DNA of 37,934 nt, taken from contig JASJAX010000038.1 in assembly GCA_030066755.1 (NCBI GenBank), positions 1 through 37,934 of the forward strand. Direction: 5' to 3'. This document shows, piece by piece, positions 15,540-23,204 of this stretch. How positions within the stretch are numbered: the stretch's first letter is position 1; each line of letters opens with the position of its first letter. This stretch comes from Acidimicrobiia bacterium. GTDB lineage: Bacteria; Actinomycetota; Acidimicrobiia; Spongiisociales; UBA5794. The translations under genes and the position numbers were made by a program. Below the pieces are notes generated by a model. The model saw only the letters and a program-made list of their open reading frames with translations, was not told the DNA's origin and made no database searches.

Positions 15540-16004
15540 ATGACGACACGCCCACTGCGTCGATTCCTCGCTTCCGGCTTCGGATCGGGCCTACTCCCGA
15601 GACGGATCTGGGGAAGCGACAACGGCGCCGGAACGGTGGGTGCTGTTCTGGCGGCGATCATTGCGCTCGCAATCTCGCCGTTGCCTGATTACGTGCACCT
15701 GGCTGCGACCGGCATTGCCGTGGCACTGTCGCTTTGGGCGCCCATCCCGTTCCTCGAACAGGACGGTGACCCCCAGTGGGTCGCCATCGACGAGGTTGCA
15801 GGCACTTTGATCGCCCTCACCGGTTTGGCCGGGGTTCCCTGGGTCGTCGCCTGGCTGGTGTTCCGAGCGGCCGACATCTGGAAGGTGCTCCCCGGGGTGC
15901 CCCAAGCGGAACAGCTCCCGGGTGCGATCGGCGTCACCGGCGACGACGTCGTTGCCGGCCTCTACGGTCTCGCCGCAGGAGCCCTGCTCTCACTCTTCAT
16001 CTGA
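15540..16004 (+). CDS. pgpA: Phosphatidylglycerophosphatase A
   Basis: Membrane phosphatase removing the terminal phosphate of phosphatidylglycerol phosphate to give phosphatidylglycerol, a step towards cardiolipin. 154 residues, the normal size. Family motifs in order: ASGFGSGLLPRRIWGSDNGAG (GTVGA follows), WVAIDEVAGTLIAL with the acidic DE pair, VFRAADIWKVLPG (matching FRxFDIxKPxP) and GDDVVAGLYGL. The hydrophobic segments fit an integral membrane protein. Two departures: the usual PGT reads NGAGT, and the FRLFD block reads FRAAD. The start at 15540 rather than 15531 is chosen on the TACCAT box. It converges with serA through two hairpins. Confidence 0.85.
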   Translation: MTTRPLRRFLASGFGSGLLPRRIWGSDNGAGTVGAVLAAIIALAISPLPDYVHLAATGIAVALSLWAPIPFLEQDGDPQWVAIDEVAGTLIALTGLAGVPWVVAWLVFRAADIWKVLPGVPQAEQLPGAIGVTGDDVVAGLYGLAAGALLSLFI

Positions 16005-16046
16005 GAGAAGCGAGCGAAGGCGCAAACTCGACGCCCTTTCCGAGCC

Positions 16047-16069
16047 GAGTTCGAGCATCGCTCGAACTC
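16047..16069. terminator. Hairpin between convergent pgpA and serA
   Basis: GAGTTCGAGC (16047-16056), loop ATC, GCTCGAACTC (16060-16069): a perfect 10-bp stem. It is the first of two in the 112-nt convergent gap and can act on both strands. Confidence 0.6.
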
Positions 16070-16072
16070 AAA

Positions 16073-16094
16073 CGTGCCGGCCTTGGCCGGCACG
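16073..16094. terminator. Second hairpin between pgpA and serA
   Basis: CGTGCCGGCC (16073-16082), TT, GGCCGGCACG (16085-16094): a perfect 10-bp palindromic stem 3 nt after the first hairpin. No U-tract on either side. Confidence 0.55.
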
Positions 16095-16099
16095 CCTCG

Positions 16100-16113
16100 C
16101 TACTCATTACTCG
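16100..16113 (-). repeat. Short heptamer pair (GAGTAAT GAGTAGC GAG)
   Basis: Read on the minus strand the stretch is GAGTAATGAGTAGCGAG, two 7-nt units related to the GTAGCGA array at 31626-31653. It lies 3 nt before the serA stop codon region. Confidence 0.4.
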
Positions 16114-16116
16114 CCT

Positions 16117-17697
16117 TCACGCCGGCCGGATGTAGCGGGCGGCGGCGACACCGTCGAGCGCGAGGATGGCCGCAACGTCCTCGTCGGCGAGCTCGCCATC
16201 GAGCGCCATACCCATCATTGCCGCCCCGTCGGGGTGCCGGCCAACCGCCATGTCGGCGATGTTGAGCCCGGCGTCTCCGAGGTAGGTGCCGACACGCCCG
16301 ATCACTCCCGGGACATCGTCGTTGCGGACGAGCAGCATGTTCTCCGTGATGGGGAGCTCGATCTCGTAGCCGTCGACTTCCGTCAGGACCGGCCCCTTAC
16401 GTTCCATGTGCGTACCGGATACCGAGCGCGCCATGCCTTCGACCTCGCCGGTCACACTGATCAGGGATTGGTAGTCCTCCGATTCGTGCGCAGCGACCTC
16501 ATGGACGGCCATGCCGCGGGCCTCGGCGAGGAGCGGAGCGTTCACGTACGAAACCGGCTCGTCACTCACGTGGCCGAGTGCACCCTTCATCACGGCCAGG
16601 GCGATCGGGTGGACCGGATCCTCTGCCAAGCGCCCGACCGACTTGACCGTCATCGTCGGCGGTAGCCCCTTGGCGAACGCCACGAAAATCCGTCCGAGCG
16701 ACTCGGCGATCGGGAGGAACGGCTTGATGTCATCGCTCACGCGCGGCCCGAGATCGATATTGACCGCGGCCAGGACCAATTCGCCGCGCAACGCGGCAGC
16801 CACCGATTCGGCAACCGAGATCCCAGCCTTGTCTTGCGCTTCTTGGGTCGATGCGCCGAGGTGCGGCGTCACCACCACCTGCGGCAGGGCGAACAGCGGG
16901 CTGTCGGTTTGAGGCTCGACTGCGAAGACGTCGATTGCTGCGCCCGCCACCCGGCCGCGCTCGATCGCCGCAGCGAGCGCAGCCTCGTCGACAATCCCAC
17001 CGCGCGCCACGTTGATGATCCGAACCTCGGGCTTCATCTTCTCGAACGCCTCGGTGCCGATCAGGCCTTCCGTTTCCGGAGTCCGCGGCAAGTGCACCGT
17101 CAGGAAGTCGGCCGAGGCGTAGACCTCGTCGAGTTCGTGCATCTCGATACCGAGCCGCCGGGCCCGCTCCTCGCTCACGTACGGGTCGAAGGCGATGATC
17201 CGCATCCCGAACGACGACGCCCGTTGGGCAACCAACGCCCCGATACGACCGAGTCCGACGACACCAAGGGTCTTCCCGTGAAGCTCCACCCCCTGCAATC
17301 GCTTGCGCTCCCACACCCCGCGGCGCAGTGAGGCGTCGGCTTCGGCAACACGACGTGCCTGGGCGAGAATCAACGCCATGGTGTGCTCTGCCGCCGAAAT
17401 GGTGTTGGCGTTCGGTGCATTGACGACGAGCACGCCGGCTTGTGTCGCTGCGTCGAGGTCGATGTTGTCGACACCAATGCCGGCACGGCCGATCACCTGG
17501 AGCTTGGGTGCGGCGGCGATCATATCGGCATCCACCTGGGTTGCCGATCGCACGATGATGCCGCTGGCTTCCTGCACCCGACGCAGCAGATCGGCTCGTT
17601 CGGCCCCGACGGCCACGTCGACCGTGCAATCGGCCTCGAGCGCGGCGACCCCCGCTTGGGCAATCGCCTCGGCCACGACCACGATCGGTTGTGTCAT
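16117..17697 (-). CDS. serA: D-3-phosphoglycerate dehydrogenase (long form with ASB and ACT domains)
   Basis: First enzyme of serine synthesis: oxidises 3-phosphoglycerate to 3-phosphohydroxypyruvate with NAD. 526 residues, the long form typical of actinobacteria. Substrate-binding region 1-100 and 285-315. NAD domain with GLGRIG (148-153) and Asp171 in AFDPY, which favours NAD over NADP. Catalytic Arg232 (NVARGGIVDE), Glu261 and His279 (TPHLGAST). An intervening ASB-like domain (about 320-450) contains YVNAPLLAEARG. The C-terminal ACT domain begins near LLVRNDDVPGVIGRVG and is the likely site of serine feedback control. ATG 17697 has GGAGGAG a few nt upstream. The 182-nt gap to the divergent stress-protein gene shows no riboswitch that I can recognise. 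Confidence 0.97.
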   Translation of the reverse strand: MTQPIVVVAEAIAQAGVAALEADCTVDVAVGAERADLLRRVQEASGIIVRSATQVDADMIAAAPKLQVIGRAGIGVDNIDLDAATQAGVLVVNAPNANTISAAEHTMALILAQARRVAEADASLRRGVWERKRLQGVELHGKTLGVVGLGRIGALVAQRASSFGMRIIAFDPYVSEERARRLGIEMHELDEVYASADFLTVHLPRTPETEGLIGTEAFEKMKPEVRIINVARGGIVDEAALAAAIERGRVAGAAIDVFAVEPQTDSPLFALPQVVVTPHLGASTQEAQDKAGISVAESVAAALRGELVLAAVNIDLGPRVSDDIKPFLPIAESLGRIFVAFAKGLPPTMTVKSVGRLAEDPVHPIALAVMKGALGHVSDEPVSYVNAPLLAEARGMAVHEVAAHESEDYQSLISVTGEVEGMARSVSGTHMERKGPVLTEVDGYEIELPITENMLLVRNDDVPGVIGRVGTYLGDAGLNIADMAVGRHPDGAAMMGMALDGELADEDVAAILALDGVAAARYIRPA

Positions 17698-17879
17698 GAC
17701 TCCTCCTGGGGGCAGCAGCGAGAACGGACCCGACGTATCCCGTCATCTTGGCATCGTCGCCAGGGCTGCGGGAATCACCAGGTCAGCCGCAGTGCCGTTG
17801 GACTCTCGCCGGGTTCGATTGCATTCCGATATGGTGAACGTGGGCGGTGAGGGCCCCAACACGCACGATTGGAGGAACC

Positions 17880-18326
17880 ATGACCGAGGCATGGAGCGCA
17901 CGGACGATCGTCGTCGGGGTCGACGGGTCCAGCCAATCTCGCCATGCTGCGACGCTCGCAGCGACGTTGGCCCGAGCAGCTGGGGCAAAGCTGCACCTCA
18001 TGACCGTGGTTCGTCCCCCAGAAGGCTGGTGGGGCATCGTCGGCTCGCCGCCGACGCCAACGGCTTTGTCCAAGACGCTGACCGATGCCCAGCGAGAGAT
18101 CCTCGATGCCGTGGTCTCACAGGTCGACCTCGACGGAGTGGACTACGAGACCATCGAGGACATCGGCGACCCGGCCAGGGTGCTGATCGACTACTGCGAG
18201 AGTGTCTCGGCGGACATGCTGATCGTCGGCAAACGTGGTGCCGGGTTCATCGAGCGGCTCGTGCTCGGATCAGTAGCCAACCGCCTCGCCCACGACGCAC
18301 CCTGTCCCCTGCTGCTCGTTCCTTAG
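17880..18326 (+). CDS. Universal stress protein (UspA family)
   Basis: Single-domain cytoplasmic Usp of 148 residues. The core starts at TIVVGVDGSSQSRHA, and the ATP-binding signature G-2x-G-9x-G-S is intact in VGKRGAGFIERLVLGSVANR near the C-terminus. The end, HDAPCPLLLVP, is standard. Usp proteins of this ATP-binding type accumulate under starvation or stress; the precise role is unknown. Start: ATG 17880 has GGAGG 4 nt upstream (17871-17875), so the in-frame codon at 17847 is rejected. Divergent from serA. Confidence 0.93.
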   Translation: MTEAWSARTIVVGVDGSSQSRHAATLAATLARAAGAKLHLMTVVRPPEGWWGIVGSPPTPTALSKTLTDAQREILDAVVSQVDLDGVDYETIEDIGDPARVLIDYCESVSADMLIVGKRGAGFIERLVLGSVANRLAHDAPCPLLLVP

Positions 18327-18377
18327 GAGCCTCCCGGGCCGATGGCATGAGGGGTCGGACACGACAGCCGTCTCCCG

Positions 18378-18743
18378 TCAGAGCTGCTGCGCGAACAGGA
18401 ACCAGGCAACGACGGCCGCAAGGGCGAAGAACACCACGGCTTTCATCGCCGCCTTGGTGATACCCCAGACGAATCCGGCGACGGCGAGCACACCAATGAT
18501 GGCGAGCACGACGGCCAGGGTCGGGTTCGATGCGACCGCCTCGATGAATCCCTCCGGCACGAAGTCGGGGAACTGATCGACGAGGGTGTCCCGAGCACTC
18601 TCGGACAGGGAATCGAGGACATCTTCGGGGATCTTCTCGATCACACCGTCCTTCAGGTCCTGCACGACGTCCGACGGCAACTCGTCGACGACCTCGGGAG
18701 GCAGGTCCTCGACCTCTTGGAGCAAGAAGGCTGTCCGGTTCAT
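18378..18743 (-). CDS. Membrane protein with N-terminal octad repeats
   Basis: 121 residues; no family recognised. The N-terminal half (about 12-62) is made of 8-residue units: DLPPEVVD, ELPSDVVQ, DLKDGVIE, KIPEDVLD, SLSESARD, TLVDQFPD. Each has a hydrophobic residue, often Pro, an acidic residue, then V-V/L-I. This predicts a regular stack of short helical turns, strongly acidic. The C-terminal half has two membrane segments (about 75-95 and 98-118). A leaderless start is likely: TAGCCT ends 6 nt before the ATG at 18743. Divergent from the DUF983 gene, with a heptamer element between them. A scaffold or membrane-tethered binding surface is conceivable, but there is no direct clue. Confidence 0.75.
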   Translation of the reverse strand: MNRTAFLLQEVEDLPPEVVDELPSDVVQDLKDGVIEKIPEDVLDSLSESARDTLVDQFPDFVPEGFIEAVASNPTLAVVLAIIGVLAVAGFVWGITKAAMKAVVFFALAAVVAWFLFAQQL

Positions 18744-18749
18744 GCGGAG

Positions 18750-18755
18750 AGGCTA
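18750..18755 (-). promoter_or_regulatory. -10 box (TAGCCT) for the octad-repeat protein
   Basis: TAGCCT on the minus strand, 6 nt from the ATG at 18743. The divergent DUF983 gene has the same hexamer at the same distance. Confidence 0.5.
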
Positions 18756-18761
18756 ACGCAG

Positions 18762-18791
18762 AGTCGTCAGTCGTCAGTCTTCAGTCGTCAG
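18762..18791 (+). repeat. Heptamer element, four AGTCGTC units (third altered), in a divergent promoter
   Basis: AGTCGTC, AGTCGTC, AGTCTTC, AGTCGTC, AG. It lies between the two TAGCCT boxes of divergent genes. Its reverse complement matches 19254-19281 at 26 of 28 positions, with the altered unit in the same place. Confidence 0.92.
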
Positions 18792-18815
18792 AGCGATCGG
18801 TCCCCATGTGCGGTA

Positions 18816-18821
18816 TAGCCT
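18816..18821 (+). promoter_or_regulatory. -10 box (TAGCCT) for the DUF983 gene
   Basis: TAGCCT ends 6 nt before the ATG at 18828; no Shine-Dalgarno site is present, suggesting a leaderless mRNA. Confidence 0.5.
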
Positions 18822-18827
18822 GCGGGC

Positions 18828-19229
18828 ATGGCAACCGACCGTCCCACGTGGACGCAACCTGGCATCGGAACTGCGCTGGCACGTGCGTTTCGGCGGCGGT
18901 GTCCGCGCTGTGGCGGCGGTGACGTCTTCGACACCTGGATTCGACTGAAGGACGATTGTCCGACGTGTGCTTTGCACTTCGAGCGTGTCGACGGCTACTG
19001 GCTGGGCTCCATGGTCATCAACCTCGCCGTCACGCAGGTCCTGCTCCTGGGAACCCTCATCGGCTTGTTGGTCGCAACCTGGCCGGATGTTCCGTGGACT
19101 GCCGTCCTCATGGCGGTTGTGGCCATCGCCGTCGTCATTCCGCTCCTGATGCACCCACTCAGCCGCCTCCTCTGGGTAGCCGGCGAACGCCACTTCCACC
19201 TGCGCGCCCACCCCGACGCCACCGACTGA
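18828..19229 (+). CDS. DUF983 family zinc-ribbon membrane protein
   Basis: 133 residues. The N-terminal part holds two paired cysteine motifs, CPRCGGGDVF (about 25-34) and CPTCALHFERVDGYW (about 44-58), which form the zinc-ribbon signature of DUF983. Two membrane segments follow (about 62-83 and 88-107), then a short His-rich cytoplasmic or outer tail. The function of DUF983 is unknown. Heptamer elements in opposite orientation flank the gene on both sides (18762-18791 and 19254-19283). The stop codon lies inside the first downstream heptamer block. Confidence 0.88.
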   Translation: MATDRPTWTQPGIGTALARAFRRRCPRCGGGDVFDTWIRLKDDCPTCALHFERVDGYWLGSMVINLAVTQVLLLGTLIGLLVATWPDVPWTAVLMAVVAIAVVIPLLMHPLSRLLWVAGERHFHLRAHPDATD

Positions 19230-19250
19230 CGACTGGCAAATGGCGACTGG
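19224..19250. repeat. Degenerate GACTGGC heptamer block
   Basis: GACTGAC, GACTGGC, AAATGGC, GACTGG(A): four 7-nt units, the first overlapping the DUF983 stop codon. They resemble the GACTGGC units near 12284 and 12357 and run straight into the GACGACT array. Confidence 0.55.
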
Positions 19251-19253
19251 ACC

Positions 19254-19283
19254 GACGACTGACAACTGACGACTGACGACTGA
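19254..19283 (-). repeat. Heptamer element, four GACGACT units (second altered), upstream of ppc
   Basis: GACGACT, GACAACT, GACGACT, GACGACT, GA: the inverted counterpart of 18762-18791. It ends 1 nt before the -10 box of ppc, so it occupies the upstream promoter region. Confidence 0.92.
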
Positions 19284-19284
19284 T

Positions 19285-19290
19285 TACTCT
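19285..19290 (+). promoter_or_regulatory. -10 box (TACTCT) for leaderless ppc
   Basis: TACTCT ends 7 nt before the ATG at 19298, with no ribosome site between. The -35 position would fall inside the heptamer array, whose CTGAC steps partly resemble TTGAC. No copy is at the ideal 17-nt spacing. Confidence 0.5.
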
Positions 19291-19297
19291 CCCGCCC

Positions 19298-22066
19298 ATG
19301 TCCCAGCACATCAGCTCCGACGCCCGGCTTCGGGCCGACATCCGTCTCCTCGGCAATCTGCTCGGGGAGACGCTGGTGCGCCAGCACGGCCAATCGTTGC
19401 TGGACCTCGTTGAGGAGGTGCGGGCTCTTTCGAAGCAGATTCGGACGGCAGAGGCCCAGGGCGAGCGCAACACCGAGGCCGACACCAAGCTCGACGAGAT
19501 CCTGTCGAACCTCGACCTCGAGACGACGATCCAGCTCGTCCGTGCCTTCACCACCTACTTCTACCTGGCCAATGTCGCCGAACAGGCCCACCGGTTCGAT
19601 GAAGAGAGCACCCGGCAGGAAGCCCGGCGCAGCTTGCTGGAGTCCAGCGTCGATCGCATCGCCGCTGCGGGTATCGGCACGGACCTCGTCGCAGAGGTCG
19701 CCCACCGCCTCGAATTGCGGCCGGTCTTCACAGCGCATCCAACAGAGGCGGCCCGCCGCTCGATCCTCACCAAGACCGGCGCCGTTGCCGAGATCCTCGA
19801 CGAACGGGCAGATCCCAGGCTGACTTCAGCCGACCTCGCCCGCACTGAACGCCGCCTCGCCGAACTGATCGATCTCATCTGGCAAACCGACGAGCTGCGC
19901 AAGAGCCGCCCGACCCCGGTCGACGAGGCTCGGTCGGCCATCTTCTACTTCAGCGAGATCTTCCGGGACGTCGCCGGCAACCTCTACGACGAGTTGAGCC
20001 ACCAACTCGCTCGGCTTGGCGTCAACCTCGACCTCTCGGCCGCTCCGCTCCACTTCGGAACGTGGGTCGGTGGCGATCGTGACGGCAACCCGAACGTGAC
20101 GCCAGAGGTCACCTTCGACGTGCTGGAGACGCAACACGATCACGCACTGCGCGGGCTCATCGCTGCAATCGAGGAGCTGTCGACCGAGCTCAGCACATCG
20201 GAGCGCATCGTTGCCGTGACCGACGAGCTCGCAGCATCGCTCGAATCAGATGCCGAGCAGCTTCCGGCAGTTCACAAACGCTTCCACGAACTCTCAGCCG
20301 GCGAGGCCTACCGCCAGAAGTGCGCCTTCATCCACCAGCGACTCAACAACACCCGCCGCCGGATCGTAGAAGGGGCCCAACATCAACCGGGCCTGGATTA
20401 TCTCGACGCCCACGAGCTGCGCGCTGAGCTCGAGATCATGCACCGCTCGTTGATGGCGCATCGAGGTGAGCTGATCGCCAACGGATCGCTGGCGCGCCTG
20501 ATCCGGCGGGTATCGGCCTTCGGGTTTCATCTCGCCGTGATGGACATTCGGGAGCACGCCACCAAACACCACGCCGCCCTCTCCCAGCTCTACGACCGCC
20601 AGGGCCGGATTGACTACGCGTCCCTCGACCGGAGTAGTCGAACCGACGTGCTCTTCGAGGAGCTCGGCGGCAGCCGCCCGTTAGCTCCCATTGCCACGGT
20701 GCTCGACGGTGAGTCGGCGCGAACGCTCGAGACCTTCCACACCGTGAGACGAGCACTCGAACGGTTCGGTGAGCCGACCATTGAGAGCTACATCATCTCC
20801 GAAACCCGCGGCGCCGACGACGTCCTCGCAGCGGCCGTACTTGCTCGCGAGGCCGGTCTGATCGACCTCCCGTCGGGGGTGGCCCGGGTCGGCTTCGTTC
20901 CGCTGTTCGAGACCATCGACGAGGTGCGCAATGCCGGCGCCATCCTCGATGAACTCCTGCGCTACGAGCCGTACCGCCAGATCGTCCGGCTGCGGGGCAA
21001 CCTCCAGGAAGTCATGCTCGGCTACTCGGACTCCAACAAGCACGGAGGAATCACCACTTCCCAGTGGGGACTGTATCGGGCTTCGCGTGCCTTGCGCGAC
21101 GTCGCACGCGGCCACGGTGTCGACCTTCGGATCTTCCACGGCCGTGGCGGCACGGTGGGGCGTGGCGGCGGTCCGACCGGCGAAGCGATCATGGCTCAGC
21201 CCTGGGGCACGATCGACGGCCGTATCAAGATCACCGAGCAGGGCGAAGTGATCGCCGACAAGTACGGGCTTCCGTCGCTGGCGTCGGCGAACCTCGAACT
21301 CGCATTGTCGGCGACCATCGAAGCATCCCTGCTGCACCGAACGTCACGCCAGCCTGATTCCGTCCTCGATGACTGGGACGCGGTCATGGACACGATCAGC
21401 GACACTGCGTTTGCCGCGTATCGCAAACTGATCGACTCGCCCGATCTCGTGCCGTACTTCCTCGCCTCGACACCCGTTGAAGAGCTCGGGGCCATGAACA
21501 TCGGCTCACGGCCTGCTCGGCGGCCCGGTGGCGCCGACGACAACGTCGGCCTCGGTGGGATGCGTGCCATCCCATGGGTATTCGGGTGGACACAATCCCG
21601 TCAGATCGTCCCTGGGTGGTTCGGCGTCGGCACGGGCCTCGAGGCCGCACGAGCCGCAGGCGCTGCAGACACCATCGCCCAGATGTACCGCGACTGGTCG
21701 TTCTTCCGCACGTACATCTCGAATGTCGAGATGACGCTCGTCAAGACGGACATGACGGTCGCCACCCAGTACGTCGAGACACTCGTCCCGGACGAGTACC
21801 GGCACGTCTTCGACACCATCCGCGAGGAGTACCTCCGGACGGTGCACCAGGTGAAGGAGATCACGAAGGAGACGTATCTTCTCGATCGCTACGGCGTGCT
21901 GCAACGCACGCTCGCGATTCGCAATGTCTACCTCGACCCCATCAGTTATCTCCAGGTCGCACTCCTCGAACGAGCTCGGGCTTCCGAACAGCCGAGCGAG
22001 GACTTGCAGCGAGCGCTCCTGCTCACGGTCAACGGTCTGGCCGCCGGGTTGCGGAACACCGGCTGA
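19298..22066 (+). CDS. ppc: Phosphoenolpyruvate carboxylase
   Basis: Cytoplasmic anaplerotic enzyme making oxaloacetate from PEP and bicarbonate, feeding the aspartate family that includes the dap operon of this window. 922 residues, normal length. Catalytic His147 is in VFTAHPTEAARRS. Lys581 is in GYSDSNKHGGI. Arg616 is in the mobile loop FHGRGGTVGRGGGPT. Further signatures are QPWGTIDGRIKITEQGE and IPWVFGWTQSRQIVPGWFGVG. The C-terminus ends GLAAGLRNTG, the invariant terminus used for aspartate inhibition. The start at 19298 has no Shine-Dalgarno site and fits a leaderless mRNA from the TACTCT box. It stands alone apart from a possible link to the SRPBCC gene 64 nt downstream. Confidence 0.98.
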   Translation: MSQHISSDARLRADIRLLGNLLGETLVRQHGQSLLDLVEEVRALSKQIRTAEAQGERNTEADTKLDEILSNLDLETTIQLVRAFTTYFYLANVAEQAHRFDEESTRQEARRSLLESSVDRIAAAGIGTDLVAEVAHRLELRPVFTAHPTEAARRSILTKTGAVAEILDERADPRLTSADLARTERRLAELIDLIWQTDELRKSRPTPVDEARSAIFYFSEIFRDVAGNLYDELSHQLARLGVNLDLSAAPLHFGTWVGGDRDGNPNVTPEVTFDVLETQHDHALRGLIAAIEELSTELSTSERIVAVTDELAASLESDAEQLPAVHKRFHELSAGEAYRQKCAFIHQRLNNTRRRIVEGAQHQPGLDYLDAHELRAELEIMHRSLMAHRGELIANGSLARLIRRVSAFGFHLAVMDIREHATKHHAALSQLYDRQGRIDYASLDRSSRTDVLFEELGGSRPLAPIATVLDGESARTLETFHTVRRALERFGEPTIESYIISETRGADDVLAAAVLAREAGLIDLPSGVARVGFVPLFETIDEVRNAGAILDELLRYEPYRQIVRLRGNLQEVMLGYSDSNKHGGITTSQWGLYRASRALRDVARGHGVDLRIFHGRGGTVGRGGGPTGEAIMAQPWGTIDGRIKITEQGEVIADKYGLPSLASANLELALSATIEASLLHRTSRQPDSVLDDWDAVMDTISDTAFAAYRKLIDSPDLVPYFLASTPVEELGAMNIGSRPARRPGGADDNVGLGGMRAIPWVFGWTQSRQIVPGWFGVGTGLEAARAAGAADTIAQMYRDWSFFRTYISNVEMTLVKTDMTVATQYVETLVPDEYRHVFDTIREEYLRTVHQVKEITKETYLLDRYGVLQRTLAIRNVYLDPISYLQVALLERARASEQPSEDLQRALLLTVNGLAAGLRNTG

Positions 22067-22130
22067 CGCGGAGGCATCCGCAGGGCCGAGTGCTTCCGTA
22101 GACCGGTTGAATCGACCCCACGGAGCCATC

Positions 22131-22571
22131 GTGATTCGTATCCAGGAACAGCGGACCGTCCCCATGTCGCAAGACGAGGCCTTTGCGTTCGTCGCCGACT
22201 TCACCAATGTCGTCGATTGGGACCCGGGCATCACCGAGTCGTCGAAGGTCGGCGATGCGCCGGTCGGCGTCGGCACCGAATTCGCCGTCGTCTCGAAGTT
22301 TGCCGGCCGATCGTTGCCGCTCACCTACGTCGTCGAGGAATGGGTTGCACCACATCGGGCCGTGTTGGCGACCTCCACGTCCCGCTTCGACGGTCGCGAT
22401 ACGATCAGCTTCCGCGCCGTCGACGGCGGGACCGAGATCGACTACGTCGCCGAGTTCACGTTCAAAGGCGTGATGCGCCTCGTCGCACCATTCATGAAGC
22501 GAACGTTCGACCAAATCGGCAAGAAGGCCATGGACGGCGTCGTCGACGCAGTGAACGCCCGCGTCAACTGA
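22131..22571 (+). CDS. SRPBCC (START/Bet v1-like) family protein
   Basis: 146 residues, a single helix-grip domain that binds hydrophobic ligands. The start RIQEQRTVPMSQDEAFAFVA then DFTNVVDWDPGI is the usual opening of polyketide-cyclase/dehydrase-like SRPBCC proteins. The C-terminal long helix is rich in Phe and Lys. No catalytic residues can be named. The GTG start at 22131 has CGGAG about 7 nt upstream. It lies after ppc and abuts the convergent HAD gene with no gap (22571/22572). A second, diverged SRPBCC gene lies just beyond the HAD gene. Confidence 0.82.
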   Translation: MIRIQEQRTVPMSQDEAFAFVADFTNVVDWDPGITESSKVGDAPVGVGTEFAVVSKFAGRSLPLTYVVEEWVAPHRAVLATSTSRFDGRDTISFRAVDGGTEIDYVAEFTFKGVMRLVAPFMKRTFDQIGKKAMDGVVDAVNARVN

Positions 22572-23204
22572 TCAGCGCAACCCGAGCCACGTCATCAACA
22601 GCCGACCGTCGAGACGGTCCACGGAAGCGAGCGCGCCGAGCACCGCACCCGTCCGGTCGACGGTGACTACCCGCATGCCTGCACTGCGCGCCGCTTCGGC
22701 TCCCGGCAGCGAGTCTTCGACGACCAGACACGCTGCAGCCGGCACACCCAGCGCGTTGGCTGCAGCGAGGAACAGGTCCGGAGCCGGCTTCCCGGCCCTG
22801 ACCTCATCGCCGGCAATCGAGAAGTCGAAATAGCGCCGGAGACCCGTCACGCGCAGCTTGATGTCGAGATCGCGACGTTGGCTGGACGACGCCACCGCCA
22901 GAGGTACGCCGTTCAGTGCGAGTTCCCGCACGGACTCCATCGCATCGGGGAACGCAGCGAGTTCGTGCTCGAGGCCGGGAAGGATCTCTCGATCGAGCAC
23001 TGCACCGAACTCCTCGAAGCCGGGCAGCGGATGGCGGGCCGCGAAGTGTTGGTGGATGTCGCGCCGCGATCGGCCGAGACACTCATGGAACTCCTCGGAC
23101 CGGACGGTGTATCCGAATTCGGCAAGCGTTCGTGCCCACGCGGCTTCCGAGATCGGCTCGCTGTCAACGAGCACGCCATCGCAGTCGAAGATGACCGCGC
23201 TCAT
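22572..23204 (-). CDS. HAD-superfamily hydrolase (beta-phosphoglucomutase-like subfamily)
   Basis: 210-residue cytoplasmic phosphatase or phosphomutase with a cap domain. Motif I is VIFDCDGVLVDSEP with nucleophile Asp7 and acid/base Asp9. Motif II is the Ser in LAVASSSQRRD, motif III the Lys in VRAGKPAPDLF, and motif IV the acidic pair in LVVEDSLPGAEAARSAGM. The DGVLVDSE form is shared by PgmB, phosphoglycolate phosphatases and sugar-phosphate phosphatases, so the substrate is open. Its ATG overlaps the upstream SRPBCC stop (ATGA), making it the last gene of the gatCAB operon. That contact sets the start at 23204. Confidence 0.9.
   Translation of the reverse strand: MSAVIFDCDGVLVDSEPISEAAWARTLAEFGYTVRSEEFHECLGRSRRDIHQHFAARHPLPGFEEFGAVLDREILPGLEHELAAFPDAMESVRELALNGVPLAVASSSQRRDLDIKLRVTGLRRYFDFSIAGDEVRAGKPAPDLFLAAANALGVPAAACLVVEDSLPGAEAARSAGMRVVTVDRTGAVLGALASVDRLDGRLLMTWLGLR

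Noticed and set aside
17698-17879. Riboswitch or T-box upstream of serA
   Set aside because: No recognisable T-box, NNUGGNACC-type element or known aptamer pairing was found in the 182-nt divergent gap.
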